Shown piece after piece: positions 12,169 to 24,725 of a stretch of 64,000 bases of DNA. The notes beneath the pieces are model-generated. The model was given only the letters and a program-made list of their open reading frames with translations. It was not told the DNA's origin and did not search any database. Every line of letters starts with the position of its first letter. The first letter of the stretch is position 1. The DNA is from Sweltsa coloradensis. Lineage: Eukaryota; Arthropoda; Insecta; Plecoptera; Chloroperlidae. The position numbers and the translations under genes were made by a program. The stretch lies in NCBI GenBank assembly GCA_024449915.1, contig JAMZAV010000295.1, positions 372,001 through 436,000 on the forward strand, read 5' to 3'.

Positions 12169-13379
12169 CGATCGACGTAACACACAGTAAGTTTGATACG
12201 TTAAAATTTATAGCCATTGCTAATGTGTATAAATGTTATAAACAAATACATACAAAATGACAACATATACATAGTATTTTTAACATTTTACAAGTACTCC
12301 CAATCTAAACGATACTGTTACGACTTAAAGTCATGAAACCATAACACAATACCAAGAAGAAAGACCAATTTAAGAACATGTTAAAACATGTAAATTTTCA
12401 TGAAAACTGCCAGGTTTAAAAATTAACTATCCATATTATTTTAATTTGCTTCGTTATATCTATTAATAAAAAATAAAAGTAATATTTATCAAGTACTACT
12501 CAATAATGAAATAACCTTTTTAGAAACTGCCAGTAGTAGTAATCAAGCCATAACACATATTGCCAGTACTGAGCTTCTAGCACACTATCAGAGCTGGTAT
12601 ATTAAACGGGTTTTGATATATATGAGGAATAAAACAGTAATGGACGATCAAAGTACTGAAATTTGATTGCAATTTAAATAGTTATAGGGATGGTTTCGGG
12701 CCAAGAACAACGAATACGAAATGTGTAGGTGATTCCCTTTCTTTTAACGTCACTCATGTCCAGACTATCTCTTAACCGTTTTGGAATTGTCCAAGGTCAT
12801 TTCACTCTGACTTGTCATTTGGCAAGAGAATTGTTTTTGCTGCGTGTCTCTGAAAAGTTAGGGCAGTCAATTATATTACAACGAAAGAAATTTGCTTTGT
12901 TTCCTTCTGTGTCAAACCCCATTTCCGTCTGTTTTATGACACTGCTAGCAATCTTGGATACAGACGTATAAATGACTTTTGACAGCAGCTTTTGTGAATC
13001 TCCGAGATAAAAGAAAGGACGCGGCCTTCAGATGATATTGTTTTCAATGTCGTTTTAATAACTTCTTTTTTATTGCGTTAACTTATATTGGGATACCTTT
13101 ATCAAGATTATGGTCGCGTTTCTGAACCCCTGATATTGTGTTAATAAAAATAACAACTAACAAATCCTTGTTGATGGTAGTAATTTTAGTGTTAATCGTG
13201 CACTTTTCACAAGATTTGTTGGTTTTCAAACGAGTTTAAATGCACTCTGATGAAACTTATGTAGTGAAACACGCTTTTTCGAAAGTTTGACCATGTATAC
13301 CGAGTGTAGACTTTCGATAGTTGCCAAACCTTAGGTACCACACCAAATCGTCGAATGATTTTAAAGGGGTATTCACCCG
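12169..13379. other. Non-coding AT-rich DNA
   Basis: No supported gene. An 80-codon frame at 12729-12971 has no recognisable motif. Confidence 0.5.
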
Positions 13380-13978
13380 TTAAACTTAAAAAAAATTTCA
13401 TTTAGGCTAACTAGTTATGAATTTGCAAAGTAACTGAAAAAATATTGGGTCCACCTTTTCACAAAAAGAAAATTGCCAATTTTTTAGCTAACAATCGTAA
13501 AAAAAATCACCCATAAGAAATAACATGGGCACGATCTTTATGCCCCGTGACCTTAGAGGATTTTGTCCGACAAAATATCGTCCACCATTGACGTATTCTA
13601 CTTTTTTCAGGTAATCCTCTACGTTTTGTTTTTGTAATTTGGGCAAGTCGTTCGGTCAAAATATATTGATTACCAAGAAGGGGTGTAATTTCGGAACGTA
13701 TATTTTGGGTGTTTGAGTGTATATATTTTGTGCACAGTTCCTAGGCACATTTTTCTAAATTAACATTGTCGATTGGTATGATGTTCTAGTATCGTATGTG
13801 AAACACAAAAAAGCAGATTGAAGCCGATTTAAGAAATTCATAAAATCGCAAGTTTTCAGGATCAAAAAGCTATTATAATATTTATGTTAATAGGTACAAG
13901 GTAATTTTTGTAAACTGTCATTTTGGTATAGTTTTATGGTCTACATTATGTGGTTAAAAATAATTTTAGGGGGTAATA
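13380..13978 (+). repeat. 600-bp dispersed non-coding repeat (R600), copy 1
   Basis: Homologous over its length to 27505-28075 in the same orientation. Most of it is diverged, but a 56-bp core (13510-13565, from CCCATAAGAAATAACAT to GAGGATTTTG) differs at only about three positions between copies. Other shared landmarks are GGTCCACC near the left and GTGTTTGAGWGTATAT in the middle. No open frame spans it. It could be a non-autonomous transposon or a SINE-like element with a conserved central domain. Confidence 0.75.
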
Positions 13979-14025
13979 GAATAAAACCCAATTCACTGCG
14001 TTCTAAAATCTTTAGATGTTACCAA

Positions 14026-14041
14026 ACCCGGCACCTCCACC
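14026..14041 (+). repeat. ACCCGGCACCTCCACC motif, copy 2 of 4
   Basis: Lies 48 bp beyond the right edge of R600 copy 1. The preceding 45 bp resemble those before the 3815 copy, so the repeat extends leftwards at these two sites. Confidence 0.7.
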
Positions 14042-15987
14042 AAAATGTAAAATTATATCAAACCCTTTTAATCACGTTCCAAGCTGTATTCAATTTAAAT
14101 TAATTTAATTTGCTATTTTCGACACCTGCACCGAGCTATAAAAAGAGGAAACCCCCTTCTAATTATTTATCTTGTTTTGATTGAGACCAAATTATTGTTA
14201 TGACAAATTTGAGGTAATTTGTTCTGTTATTTCTCAGTCGAACTCCTTGTTATTTAATATCTAACAAAGACGGTCTAAATCACAGCAGATTACCAAAGAT
14301 GATATGGTAGCAATAACTTATATGAACTGTTTATGAACATTATGGAGAGTCCAAAGTATTATTTGTTCATAACCTATTTCGAATGATACATTTAACCAAT
14401 AAATTTTAAACATTTTAATCTGGGTGAACCTATGTTAACGAACCAAGACATAATTCAGTAGTGTCACATTTATATTTACGAGAAATGTTGTGAGTTACGA
14501 CCTAAGAGTTAATGTTATACGCCACGGTACATTAAAGAAGTAATGAATAATATCTCTGTTCTACTATTGTGTAAATTCAACGATAAATTATTGTAAACCA
14601 TTGCGACAGGTGTATTTACGACAGTAAAATAATCGGTTCAAATTTACTTACATAATAAAATGTCTACATTATTGCTTGCATGTGTCACAATCTGAGCAAA
14701 AAACATGTAAAATTGAATAACGCAGGAAGTGTAGACTATAAAACACGTATGAAAATATGAATACGATCTTCAATTTACTTGATAACACAAAGCGTAGTGC
14801 TAAATTTGTGTTCGCATTTTTTTTAAAAATAATATGCTATTATATGATATTATATATAATTTTTTATCAAGGAACCGGTCACTAATAAGCACATTAAATA
14901 TACTGGTAACTATAAGGTAACAAGGATACGTTGAATTATTCTCTACAATATTTTTACTCGTACCTATTTTGTTAATCTTTAAGATCCTAAAAACACTTCG
15001 CGAATTATTTGAAGCAGTTAACAGATTTTGAAGAAAAACAGTTACTTGCGACGCTTTTTAATGCAAGATATGTCAGTTAGATTCCGATGACCGGCAATTA
15101 AGACTGAAATGCTTTTTAGATTTTCTCGTTCTAAACAATAATGCTAACTATACGTCACTTAAAGAATGGCCATGTAAACAATGTCAGTTGAAAAGTGTTT
15201 TTGGTGAATAGCACTGGGCTGTTTTGAATGAATGCTACTAAAGAAAATGTAGTCAGCCACATTGTAATGCGAATTAACCAAACTTGATAATAGCTGTGAC
15301 TGTTTTATCTCCTTTTCAAAGAACCCAACGCACGTCGTCACTTTCCTCATTATTTCCAACCCCCGTAGCGTCTCCTTATCCGCGTGGAAATAAGTGGTTA
15401 AATTGGTTTTCCAGCCCTGAGAATCTTGAATTAAATAGAAGCATGTCACGCCGAAACGCGAATCCAATCCTGCAGCTACCAATTACAGCGCATGAAACTC
15501 AATTATCAGACAACCACCTAAGTGGTAGGCAAGGCAGGCGAAACAGATTAGCCAGGTTAGGTTAGGTTTGCTTTCTCTTATATACATAATCCCTCAATGA
15601 ATGCCGTGGCACGTTCTTCTAGGCAGCCAGCCGTGTCGAGGGAAAACACGCGTGAATAACGTTTCTTATTAAACGCACGGGGAGAGTTTGCATTTACGTG
15701 CGCTACCAGTTGACGAGTTGCTTGATATAGTTGCACGGCTTGTCGTGTACCAGCAGGGGATAAGAAGATAAAGCTAAATGACTTGGTGACATTGTCATTT
15801 TGTGCTAGATAAAAGATATACCTTCATATAAGGGATGTAGTAACATAATAGACGACGTATTATAGCATATATCTATTAGATTTTTTTTTCTTTTCCTTTT
15901 TCTTTCTTTTTCCTTTTTTTCCTTTCTTTATTGTTCTTTTCATTCTCCACCCTTTTTTAAATTTGATTCATTCATTAAATGCATATA
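14042..15987. other. Non-coding AT-rich DNA with a pyrimidine tract
   Basis: Antisense frames overlap at 15159-15565 (107 and 93 codons), neither with recognisable features. A CT-rich tract runs from about 15880 to 15935. No other structure recognised. Confidence 0.45.
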
Positions 15988-16192
15988 ATATTTTTATTTG
16001 TTACCAAAATTGTTGTGTTTAATGCATTGTTTTGTAATGCTATTATTTCAAATATTTACGAAAATGTAGTTTATTGTTGTTTCTGCATCTATGTAATTAG
16101 ATTTATTTAGTTGTCCTCCTTTGTAAATCAGTTTTTATAGCTGAATAGGATAGACTTTAAATAAATAAGAAAGAAAGAAAGAAAGAAAGATG
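15988..16192 (+). mobile_element. LINE-like 3' tail, copy b
   Basis: Shares AAATTGTTGTGTTTAATGC, TTCTGCATCTATGTAATTAG, TTAGTTGTCCTCCTTTGTAA and CTGAATAGGATAGAC with the other copies and ends in (AAAG)n at 16168-16190. The order and the microsatellite tail are those of a retroposed 3' end. Confidence 0.65.
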
Positions 16193-17094
16193 TATATATT
16201 TTGGCATCGGACATACCATAGGCTCACTGTAAGACATATGCCTACCCGAGATAAGATGGTGACTCACGTTCTGTGTTGTTAAATTTCATGCATACCACTA
16301 CTCTTGTGATGGTCCGTGGTATCACAAAGAAAAATATGCAATAAAGTGTAGAAAAAATATAATTTTTTTTTAGTCTACGCCATCTATACGTTATACGCTT
16401 AATTCTTCGAGTTATTAAAGTCACTGGTTACATAATAACCTTATGTCATGTATATGTTTGAAGTTTATCGAGTACTTATAAAACCTGTTTCTCAATCAAC
16501 GTTTTAAGCCAGGGTATTTATTTTACCATTTTACCAAATAACAACAAACAATGATTTTGGATGTTTTTAAATTTAAAAAATTTAAACCAATGAATGCTAT
16601 ATTATTTTGTTTTCTATCTCAATATTTAATAAAATCAGGACACAAAACCCCAAATTTCTACTATTCAACTTTTTTAAATTTTCATGGAACCTTGAATTAT
16701 TTCCACAACGAAAATTCCACGTCAGTAAGTGTTTGCATTACCATTTGTAACACGTCCATTGAACCCTGCATGAAAGCATGTGGAGAATGCCGTCATGTTT
16801 CCACATTCATATGCATAATACATTGCGTTAAACCGAATAATTATGAGCGTAATGCTGCTAGCTAGTACATTGTTATGAGATTATTCCACCACTCTGTCTA
16901 ATGTAATTCAAACTGTGACACATGTAAGTAATGAGCGTTGTTAGGCCCACGTGACCAGAGTCTATGCCACGGGTGTATGTTATCTAACGCGTCTGTTGAC
17001 GTTTAGAATGATGGTCGCAGTTTCATACGAGTTTTTGTTTCTTTTTGAGCCGCGATTGTTATATTATTAGAGGATAATATTTAGAACAACACAC
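16193..17094. other. Non-coding AT-rich DNA
   Basis: A 104-codon ATG frame at 16551-16865 has no domain I recognise and is AT-rich filler in composition. No repeat seen. Confidence 0.45.
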
Positions 17095-17104
17095 AAAAAA
17101 GAAT

Positions 17105-17175
17105 ACAATACTTCTTGCTTGGGGATTGAACCCGGGTCTCCAGTTTGCCGGGTAGCCCATTAAACTTAACGTTCA
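17105..17175 (-). repeat. tRNA-like SINE head fragment
   Basis: On the minus strand: a GGGCTACCCGGCAAACTGG-type arm then a B box (GGGTTCAATCCCC, complement of about 17121-17133). It abuts the LINE-like tail at 17212. The head is incomplete and I do not call a tRNA. Confidence 0.45.
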
Positions 17176-17211
17176 ACTAACTTAACTATTTCAACTATTT
17201 ACTTAACTGTA

Positions 17212-17338
17212 GTTCAGTGTTGTGTCTGCATCTATGTAATTAGATTTATTTAGTTGTTCTCCTTTGTAAATCATTTTTTTAACTGAATAGGAAAGACGTT
17301 AAACAAACAAATAAAATAAAATAAATAAATAAAAATTC
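17212..17338 (+). mobile_element. LINE-like 3' tail, copy c
   Basis: Contains GTGTCTGCATCTATGTAATT, TTTAGTTGTTCTCCTTTGTA and CTGAATAGGAAAGACG, then a tail of (AAAT)n. It lies only 1 kb from copy b in the same orientation and is 5'-truncated further. Confidence 0.65.
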
Positions 17339-18149
17339 TGTACGATGCTACATTCTATCACAGTATAAATGTTGGTAATAATATTTTTTCATGTTGGATA
17401 TAGAGCGGGTATTATTATAATGAATATCTCAATTAATTTGTAGCATAATGAATTTAACTAATACAATCCGAAAGTAATTTCCAACCTTTGTGATATGTTT
17501 TATACACTTTTCAACAAATTGGTGAAAACTAGGACTTGTTAAACGAAGTGAGTTAAAAGTATAAACACTACTGAAAAACACAAAATTGCATCACGAGTAA
17601 CATCTCTTTTAGGGAAATTTCTCACGTAAAAATGTTAACGTTTTGTTTGAAACAGGTTTTAATGTAACACGTGACGAAAAAATATTCATTAATGTATTTT
17701 TTTAAAAGAGTTTTATGTTGATAAAGTGGCATAAACTCAACGTTATCCTCTAAGATAACTACCAACACGTAAGTAAGATATAATAAATTACGTAGATACA
17801 GTTTGTACGCTGAAAACAAAACCATCTTGCCGTCACGTTGGCTCTTATTCCCGAGTGTTTTATTGTGAGATAAGGTTCTGAATTCAGACTTTATTCTCAT
17901 TCTGGGAAGTACTAAATATTTACTGCGAGTGCGAGTCATGGAACTCTGAATGTAAATGTGGGTCGCAATGCGTTTTATATTTCAGCGACGACCACGACAA
18001 ACATTAAAACCTTGTGAAATTAATGTTCTTCCAAGTATTTATATATAAACGATTTTTCCATTTAATTGTTTGCAATTTTTTTTGCATGAGATCGAAATTC
18101 TTGAAAAATATAGTGAAGAACAAGATTAGGAGTGTTAATTGCGAGTCTA
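17339..18149. other. Non-coding AT-rich DNA
   Basis: A minus-strand 105-codon frame at 17622-17939 carries no recognisable domain. No repeat seen. Confidence 0.4.
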
Positions 18150-18169
18150 AGCCCAAGTGCTGTTTGATA

Positions 18170-18310
18170 TGGGCTGGACTAAAAAACAAAATGGATACCT
18201 ACTCTTCTTTGCTGGTTTACTGGTGTCTGGTGTCGAGCCAGTGATCTTCCGATCTAATGGTTCGCATGTTACGCGTGCGCTACCTCTATCGGTTTGTTTA
18301 TATCTTAAGG
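18170..18310 (-). repeat. Possible tRNA-like repeat fragment
   Basis: On the minus strand, GATAGAGGTAGCGCACGCG then CGAACCATTAGATCGGAAG could be a degraded tRNA-like head. AGAGGTAGYKCACGCG also occurs at 4270-4285. Support is only this short similarity. Confidence 0.3.
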
Positions 18311-18575
18311 GCTCTATACTAGATAACAATTACCGGAAATATTGCATTAATTTTAATAATTTTATGTTATTAAGAACAAGTAAAATTCTAATCATAGTTT
18401 TTCAAAGGATAACAATAGTTATAAAGGAGCTTGAAATGGTTTACAAGAATGATTATACACGAAAAAAAAGTTTTTATTATTTGAAAAGTACATTCGTTTT
18501 TGGTTAATTAAGGATGAACGTACACGAAACGTTTCCAATGGGGATTTAATTCAAAGTAACGTTATATTTATATAG

Positions 18576-18578
18576 TAT

Positions 18579-18637
<59 letters not shown>

Positions 18638-18640
18638 CAC
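18576..18640. repeat. (ATTT)n microsatellite
   Basis: Sixteen near-perfect tetranucleotide repeats. It may be the tail of a retroposon, but neither flank shows a recognisable body. Confidence 0.95.
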
Positions 18641-20276
18641 ACATAACAAATACCTGCTCCAACGAAAGAATGCAGATGCTTGGTAGTGGTGGGGATAGAA
18701 TGAATGCGAATGTCGCCTTTGTGTATGAAAGAGAAATATCTTTTACCAACGCAAGCAAAAATTATCTGTGCTAGATCACAGAGTTCCTCCGTGTTCAAGA
18801 TCCACGCTGAGCTAGCGTGAATCGAGTTGACAAAGTTGTTATGTTGGGAAAACAATTTCGAGCCATCTGCATTCTTTCGTTGGGACCACTATACAATTTT
18901 TTAATTTCGTTTGGCGTTCGTGAGATTTTACATGGACATCACATGTAAAATGTAGAACACATTCGCTTTGTTTGACAAATATCCGTGTTCCCCGAAAAAT
19001 ATAAAGATATCATTTTCGTGCACAAGGAACGGTCACGTCGATCGGGAACTGAAATTTTATGTTATATTAACACATTTTGTAATTTTGTATCAATTCAAAT
19101 AATGAGGCTACGCTGTAAATTGCATTGTATTTTATTAAACAATAGTGATTATGATATTGTGTTCATTGTGGAATTAGGATTATGATTCTTATATTGTCTT
19201 ATATTCGTTACGTACAATCTGCTCTCATTCTCATCTAGAATGGAATTCATAAAAGAGCTGACTTTGCCTTGCACAACGGGAACTTACTAGGATTCTTAGG
19301 ACATAAAAAAAAGTTCCTCGTAGCTACCACGGGGTGATCGTGGTTTGAGATGGTTTGCCATTGAAAAACACCACCTGATTAGATATTGTAAAATAAAAAT
19401 GAAAATGAAAATTGTTTGGTAATCATAAAAACGTAATTTAGTCCATACGGTTGATCCCGCCGTGAAAACTCGCTTGTGCTAGTCATTATAATACAGCAAC
19501 GTAATATATTTTCTCAGACGTGTCTGGAAACTGATGTGTACACAATGGTAGGGGGGTTTAAACTAATGTGTTTTTCATAGGCTTGGCTTTCCATCGTTTC
19601 CACACTTTCTTTCTTTATTATTTTTCCTGAAAATAATTTTCGTAATGCGTTTATCCTTGTATGAAAACCTCAAGGTAACACCTGGAAAATTAAACAATCT
19701 AACTTTGTCGCTGGCCTCACATTTGGGTTCGCAGAACAGTGAGCTCTCACTGATTGCGTGAAACTTTCATTTAATGAGGTTTCCAACTAAAAATACTTTG
19801 TAAGGATTTTAATATGTGTATGTCATTTCACCCCTTGTCCAACATATTCGGCCTGTAAATATAGGACACTTCTACAAATCTTGAATATCGTTGTTCGGAC
19901 CTTTAACAACCACATCTTCCACTAACAAATTTTTCTACTAACAAAATTGCTTAAACGCTTTCTTTGGATTGTGCATGTATATTAGACACGTTCTACTGTA
20001 CTTTAATGCTGTTTTCTATGCCATCAGCTATTCTTATCACAATATCAAATCAATTATTGCTTTATATCCAACTTTTTTTTCTTCTATATGAGTTCTTAAT
20101 CTAGTAGGGCATACTATTATTTTGCATGTACTCTACTTTAACAAACACTGTATATATCATTTATTATTATTATCCTTTTTATTATTATTTAATATAGACT
20201 ATTCACTTTCTCTGCAAAGAGTTATACTTGTACACTGTACTAGTGTGAGGAAATAAAAATATCTATCTATCTATCA
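18641..20276. other. Non-coding AT-rich DNA
   Basis: No gene recognised. Near the end, TGCAAAGAGTTATACTTGTA and GTGAGGAAATAAAAATATC followed by (TATC)n at 20255-20275 looks like another retroposon tail. Confidence 0.45.
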
Positions 20277-20402
20277 ACCTCAATTGTGTTAATATTCAAT
20301 ACAATTCAGAAATGATAAAAGTCCATCCTGACCGTGGTTCGAACCCGGGTCTCCCACATTCTAGGTAGGCGCCTTAGCCAACTTGACCACCAAGAGGTTT
20401 AA
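20277..20402 (-). repeat. tRNA-derived SINE, family S3, copy b
   Basis: Minus strand: TGGTCAAGTTGGCTAAGGCG (A-box half), arm GAATGTGGGAG, B box GGGTTCGAACC (complement of about 20336-20346), then ATGGACTTTTATCATTTCTG and a body shared with 3656-3795. The head is better preserved than in copy a. It abuts the (TATC)n tail at 20275. Confidence 0.75.
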
Positions 20403-21187
20403 TTTGTATCTTCTGAATTTAGTTGCATCATAGATCTGAATGGATCTGAATATGTCATCTATGTTTGGGAATGACTTGAGTCTATATTTTTTGTATTAAT
20501 TAATGTAACATATATATTCTATTTAGTTGTCAAAACTGATTTTAAAAGTAGGACACCAACAAAAATAACAAACACTCTTGTCCAATTATTTGTTTTTACT
20601 TGTGATTAAAATCTTTGCATCATTAGGCTAAGCTCGTAGATTAGTAAAGTTACAATTTTATTGGATAACTACATACTCTATGTGAAATGTAATTAGTGCA
20701 CTGTAAAATATACATTGGAAATAAATAAAACAAAAAGAATTGCAAAGTTAAAGAGACTTTAGGCTACAAATACCGAGTTAATGTTTTACATTAATTAATG
20801 GGTATATTGTTGCTGCTCGGTTTCTGACTAAGGAAACGCTACAGAACTATGCATTGACATATAATTTACGGCCTAAGTTAATGTTAATAAATTCTAACCC
20901 AAGTTAAGTGTACGTATATTGTTTATGCACATTGATTATTGTTTTATACTCACAATAAAATTATAAAATACCAAGACATACATTTGAAATCGTCTGTATC
21001 AGGCAAAACTTGTTGATCACCAATCTAAAATAAGGTTACACTGAATTAATCTTTCACTAATTCGACACCCATAAATAAGTATGAGCGTTTAAGTTGAGGA
21101 ACTGAGAGTCGTATTTAAATATGGGGCTAAAAATAGTTTAGAATGTTCTCAATACTAATTTATTGCACAGATGTGTTGAGAAATATG
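20403..21187. other. Non-coding AT-rich DNA
   Basis: No gene or repeat recognised. Confidence 0.5.
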
Positions 21188-21189
21188 TA

Positions 21190-21784
21190 CAGTCAGGGTC
21201 ATATATAAATCAAGAGGTCTGAAAGATACCTCTTTCACCGACATCTCGTGGTCAACTCTTGGTGCCATTATTTATATTGCCCTGTGAACTACATTATCGA
21301 TCAATGGAAGTTCCCTAGACTATTTGATGTTATATATATTATTTAGGAGGCTTTGAAAGACTCTTGGTCAACAAAATAGTCAATATCTAGAAGGCAGTCA
21401 GAAGAAAAATACAATTTTCTCAAAACAAAAGCATAAAACAAACTTTGGTAGTTTGCAAATAAGACTTGACAGCTAAGATAGAATTATTCGAAATTAACTA
21501 GAAACTAAGGCAAATATAAGAACTAAGGAATAGTCTTAATGCTATGCCTAGGCCAAGGTATCGATATATAATGCTCTCTTTACGTTCCATGTTATATTTC
21601 TTCTAGGCTTGATAGTTTCTCTGGTGAATAGAGAATTTTCCTTTGACATTATCAGCCATGTTTCTTATTTATGTCGATAATGTAGTTCACAGGGCGATAT
21701 AAATAATGACACTAAGAGTTGACTACGAGATGTCGGTGAAAGAGGTATCTTTCGGACCTCTTGATTTATATATGACCCTGACTG
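21190..21784. mobile_element. Tc1/mariner-like MITE, M4
   Basis: Terminal inverted repeats of about 110 bp. The left end starts CAGTCAGGGTCATATATAAA and the right end closes TATATATGACCCTGACTG. Both are flanked by TA (21188-21189 and 21785-21786), the target duplication of Tc1/mariner elements, which also characteristically start CAGT. Arms differ by a few substitutions. The 370-bp interior has no transposase frame, so the element is non-autonomous. Confidence 0.85.
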
Positions 21785-21786
21785 TA

Positions 21787-22384
21787 CATTGGACCTATTC
21801 TCTGTAAAACAAATTTTTATTAAAATTAGAGTAATATTTCGACTACTTTACAGCCATATTCATAACTATTTGGGAAATGTTTTTGTCTTGTATGTTGTGG
21901 GTTTTAATTGTTAGTTGTTTGAGAAAGACTCTGGTAAAATATTCGTAATATTACTCTTATTTTTATAAAAATATGTGTGTAGTAGCAAATAGTCCAATTA
22001 TTTGTATTTAAAACGATAATACATGTAATATTTTATTCAAAACATTAACTGAACTTAACATTGCTCTCTGGAATTTTTTTTCCCCCTACCTAAGAGCAGC
22101 ACTAATTTCAGTTTAATTATTTTTTAAAATTACATTTCACCTGTTGTTTTAAACTTTCTTTTTAAATGACCTGTTTTATAGTTTATTTGTATCACAAATT
22201 TGTGTGTGCTGTTAATTGTGTTTACATCTAGGCAAACTAAGGTTGAGTATATTAATTAAAAACCGAAACCTTCACTTAAGACCGATACATTACGACCTAC
22301 ATTTTCTGTTGACCCCAAACACTAGACAACAATGAACCATTTACTCCGCCTGCTCTGTACTAAACATGTGTGTTCTTCCTTCTA
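21787..22384. other. Non-coding AT-rich DNA
   Basis: No gene or repeat recognised. Confidence 0.5.
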
Positions 22385-22610
22385 GGTAAGCCCGCTGGGA
22401 CGTTCAATTAGCGGATTGGACACAACACCGCGCAATCAACGGTGTCTGAGTCCACACCATTAGCCCTCGCTTCTTCGGGGGGTGGGCGGGAACATCCAAG
22501 GTCAGACGGGCTTAACAGGTCACTAGGCACAAGGCTGGGCTCAACGTGTTAGGGGCGGGGTGTAACACATGGGGTGGCTTGCCTCATACCTGAAAGGTGC
22601 TTCGCGTTTC
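22385..22610. other. GC-rich patch in AT-rich surroundings
   Basis: About 225 bp markedly richer in G and C than both flanks, with GGGGGGTGGGCGGG at about 22475 and GGGGCGGGG at about 22551, which would also serve as GC-box (Sp1-type) motifs. No frame or RNA fold recognised. It could be a small CpG-rich promoter, a GC-rich repeat fragment or a fossil insertion. Confidence 0.4.
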
Positions 22611-24479
22611 CTTTATAATGGCTTATATTTAATTCAATACGATCGTGGCTTTACTTACAAAACAACAGTGTATGCAAGTTTGGAATAAATATTCAAATAG
22701 TAATTCTAAATTAAGAATTGATTATGGCCTTAAACGTGTATTGTGAATATAACTGGAAATTGAAATAAATAATGTTGAGTATCTGATCTGTATGAAATTC
22801 AAATTCGGCAATAAATAATCCTGCTCGATCGAGGGTTGAACCCGGCTCTTCCGCTTGCCGCGGTACTACACCAGCAAGCCGGCAACTTGATAACTCTTGG
22901 ATTTATAAAAATAAATTACAAAACAATTCGTATTTATAGTCTAGTAGTCTATAGTCGACAGCGACAAGTAAAAAAGTCGATCGACTCTTTTCATTCTATT
23001 GACTATTGTCACAATTAGTAATAGCCCCCAAGCAAACCCTTTTAATAAATTAACCCCAATTGATTTTACAATATGCAACGAATCTGCTGCATTTGAACTC
23101 ACCAACCCACCTTTTTATCAAAAGCCTTCTTTTCAGGGGTGAGAGCGAGATGTGGAACGAAAGCCCCGGGGTTTTAAAACCCGGATGGGTATTTTTCAGT
23201 ATCACTTTGTATTCCATACAATCAACTCTGTCAAGAGTTAAAGAAACCACGAAAAAAGTTTTTAAAATTGATACGAACCAACGATTGGGGTTCATGTCGG
23301 GCATGTAAACATCAAGTGAAACTACGGGAAGGGGTTTTTATGTGGTTCGAGTCGGACATTACATTTTGAACTAAAAAAGTTAACTTTTCGCAGTGAGCTA
23401 CCTCGGTGCTTTTACATCAAGATAAGTCCCCACATGGTTTTAAAATAAAAAACTGTGATTTTAACTTATTAAAAGCATCTTTGAGCATTGGGTTTCGTAG
23501 TGGCCCTATTTATCAATGGCTTTTTGAAACATTATCAAAAGTCGAATCCGAACCAGAACCTTTTTATTTTTATCACTAGATGATAACAAATTTTAAATTC
23601 AAAATTTGTAAGACATATTGTACATTTTCATATTTCAATATCACAATTAATAGTTAGTGTTCTTTCAGGTAAAAACATACTTAAGTGTACTAATACAAGA
23701 TAATAAAATGTAAAATTTTTGTCATTACGGGGGTCCAAGAGAAAATAATTCAACATCGAAATACAGAACTGTAAGTATTTTTTATGAATTTCCCGCGTAT
23801 AAAAAAAAATCATAAAAAAAAAAACTGAAACGTTTTTATTGTAAAAAAATGAGTTTTTCCCCGTAGTAAATTAAGATTAATGGACCATCCCTCTTATGTA
23901 AATATTACATCCTTTGGGCTTTTGTGCCGCGTCGCTCCGCACGTGTCGTGAGAGGAAATTATGATTTTCTATTAGCTGGAGTAATGAGAAAATCCACGAT
24001 AACGGCTTGATGCATTACCTGTTTAAAACAGACGTCCCCGTCGATGCCCCCAATCAATAGTTTTGGGGAATTTAAATCATTACCAAATCCATCGCTTATT
24101 GTAGTGAATGTGAAAATTTTTAGTTTTATATTAGAGATTGTTCAAGACAGTTCGGAGAAAATAAAAATATGGTTTTAACTAAATTTACAAAAAAATACCA
24201 ATAAATTGGGGTTAATTTAATTTTAACCATCAATTTGGCAAAACAAAATCTTGATTAAAAATTTTCATCACCAAATTACTTTCGACCTTTGCTTTCCAAA
24301 AGGTGTTTTTAAAGGACCTCATAGTTTCTTTGTAATATTTTAGTTAAAAGTTAAATACTTTCTCTTCTTCTTTTTCAAAGGTTGGTAAAAAATCTCCAAG
24401 GATATAGGTGAGGTCCTGTCTATATTTCCTTCTGTTAAGTTTTGTTGTTACCTGAAAATATTAAAATTAGGTCTTTCTT
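22611..24479. other. Non-coding DNA with one tRNA-like fragment
   Basis: At 22820-22885 the minus strand shows a tRNA-like piece with a B box (GGGTTCAACCC) and an arm GCCGCGGCAAGCGGAAG-like string, probably a SINE head. The frames at 23050-23308 are antisense pairs without domains. No gene recognised. Confidence 0.4.
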
Positions 24480-24703
24480 CTAGCTCTGCAACACACAGAT
24501 GGATTTAAAATTCTCGACTAGCCGCCCAGTATAGGGTAGGTCGGCCGCATATTTCCCTCTTTTCCAAATTTTTGGTCTGCAATTTTGGTCACCTTCTGCC
24601 TTCAGGGACACACACATTTCTAGGTGGTCTGCATCCTGGATATGTTTTCTGCAGAGAGGACATGTGGATGAATCAACCACTCCTGTTCTATGAAGATGGA
24701 CCA
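24480..24703 (-). pseudogene. Non-LTR retrotransposon reverse transcriptase, C-terminal fragment
   Basis: The minus-strand translation reads LVHLHRTGVVDSSTCPLC at its start, then RKHIQDADHLEMC. The pattern CPLC, about ten residues, HLxxC after a basic HLHR segment is the small zinc-binding tail found downstream of the polymerase domain in many non-LTR reverse transcriptases. About 75 residues remain before a stop at 24480-24482. The upstream part is cut off by a run of about 20 C residues (24707-24725), with no recognisable polymerase motif beyond it. It is therefore a fragment. A host zinc-finger exon is less likely because the flanks show no splice structure. Confidence 0.6.
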
Positions 24704-24706
24704 GTT

Positions 24707-24725
24707 CCCCCCCCCCCCCCCCCCC
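24707..24725. repeat. Poly-C homopolymer
   Basis: A run of about 20 C just upstream (in coding sense) of the reverse-transcriptase fragment. Its length is unlikely to be accurately called. Confidence 0.9.

Noticed and set aside
16551..16865. 104-codon ATG frame
   Set aside because: No domain, no splice context and AT-rich composition; length is within chance expectation for this window.
18576..18640. Possible CRISPR or telomere-like repeat
   Set aside because: A plain (ATTT)n microsatellite without spacers; no TTAGGG-type telomere repeats occur.
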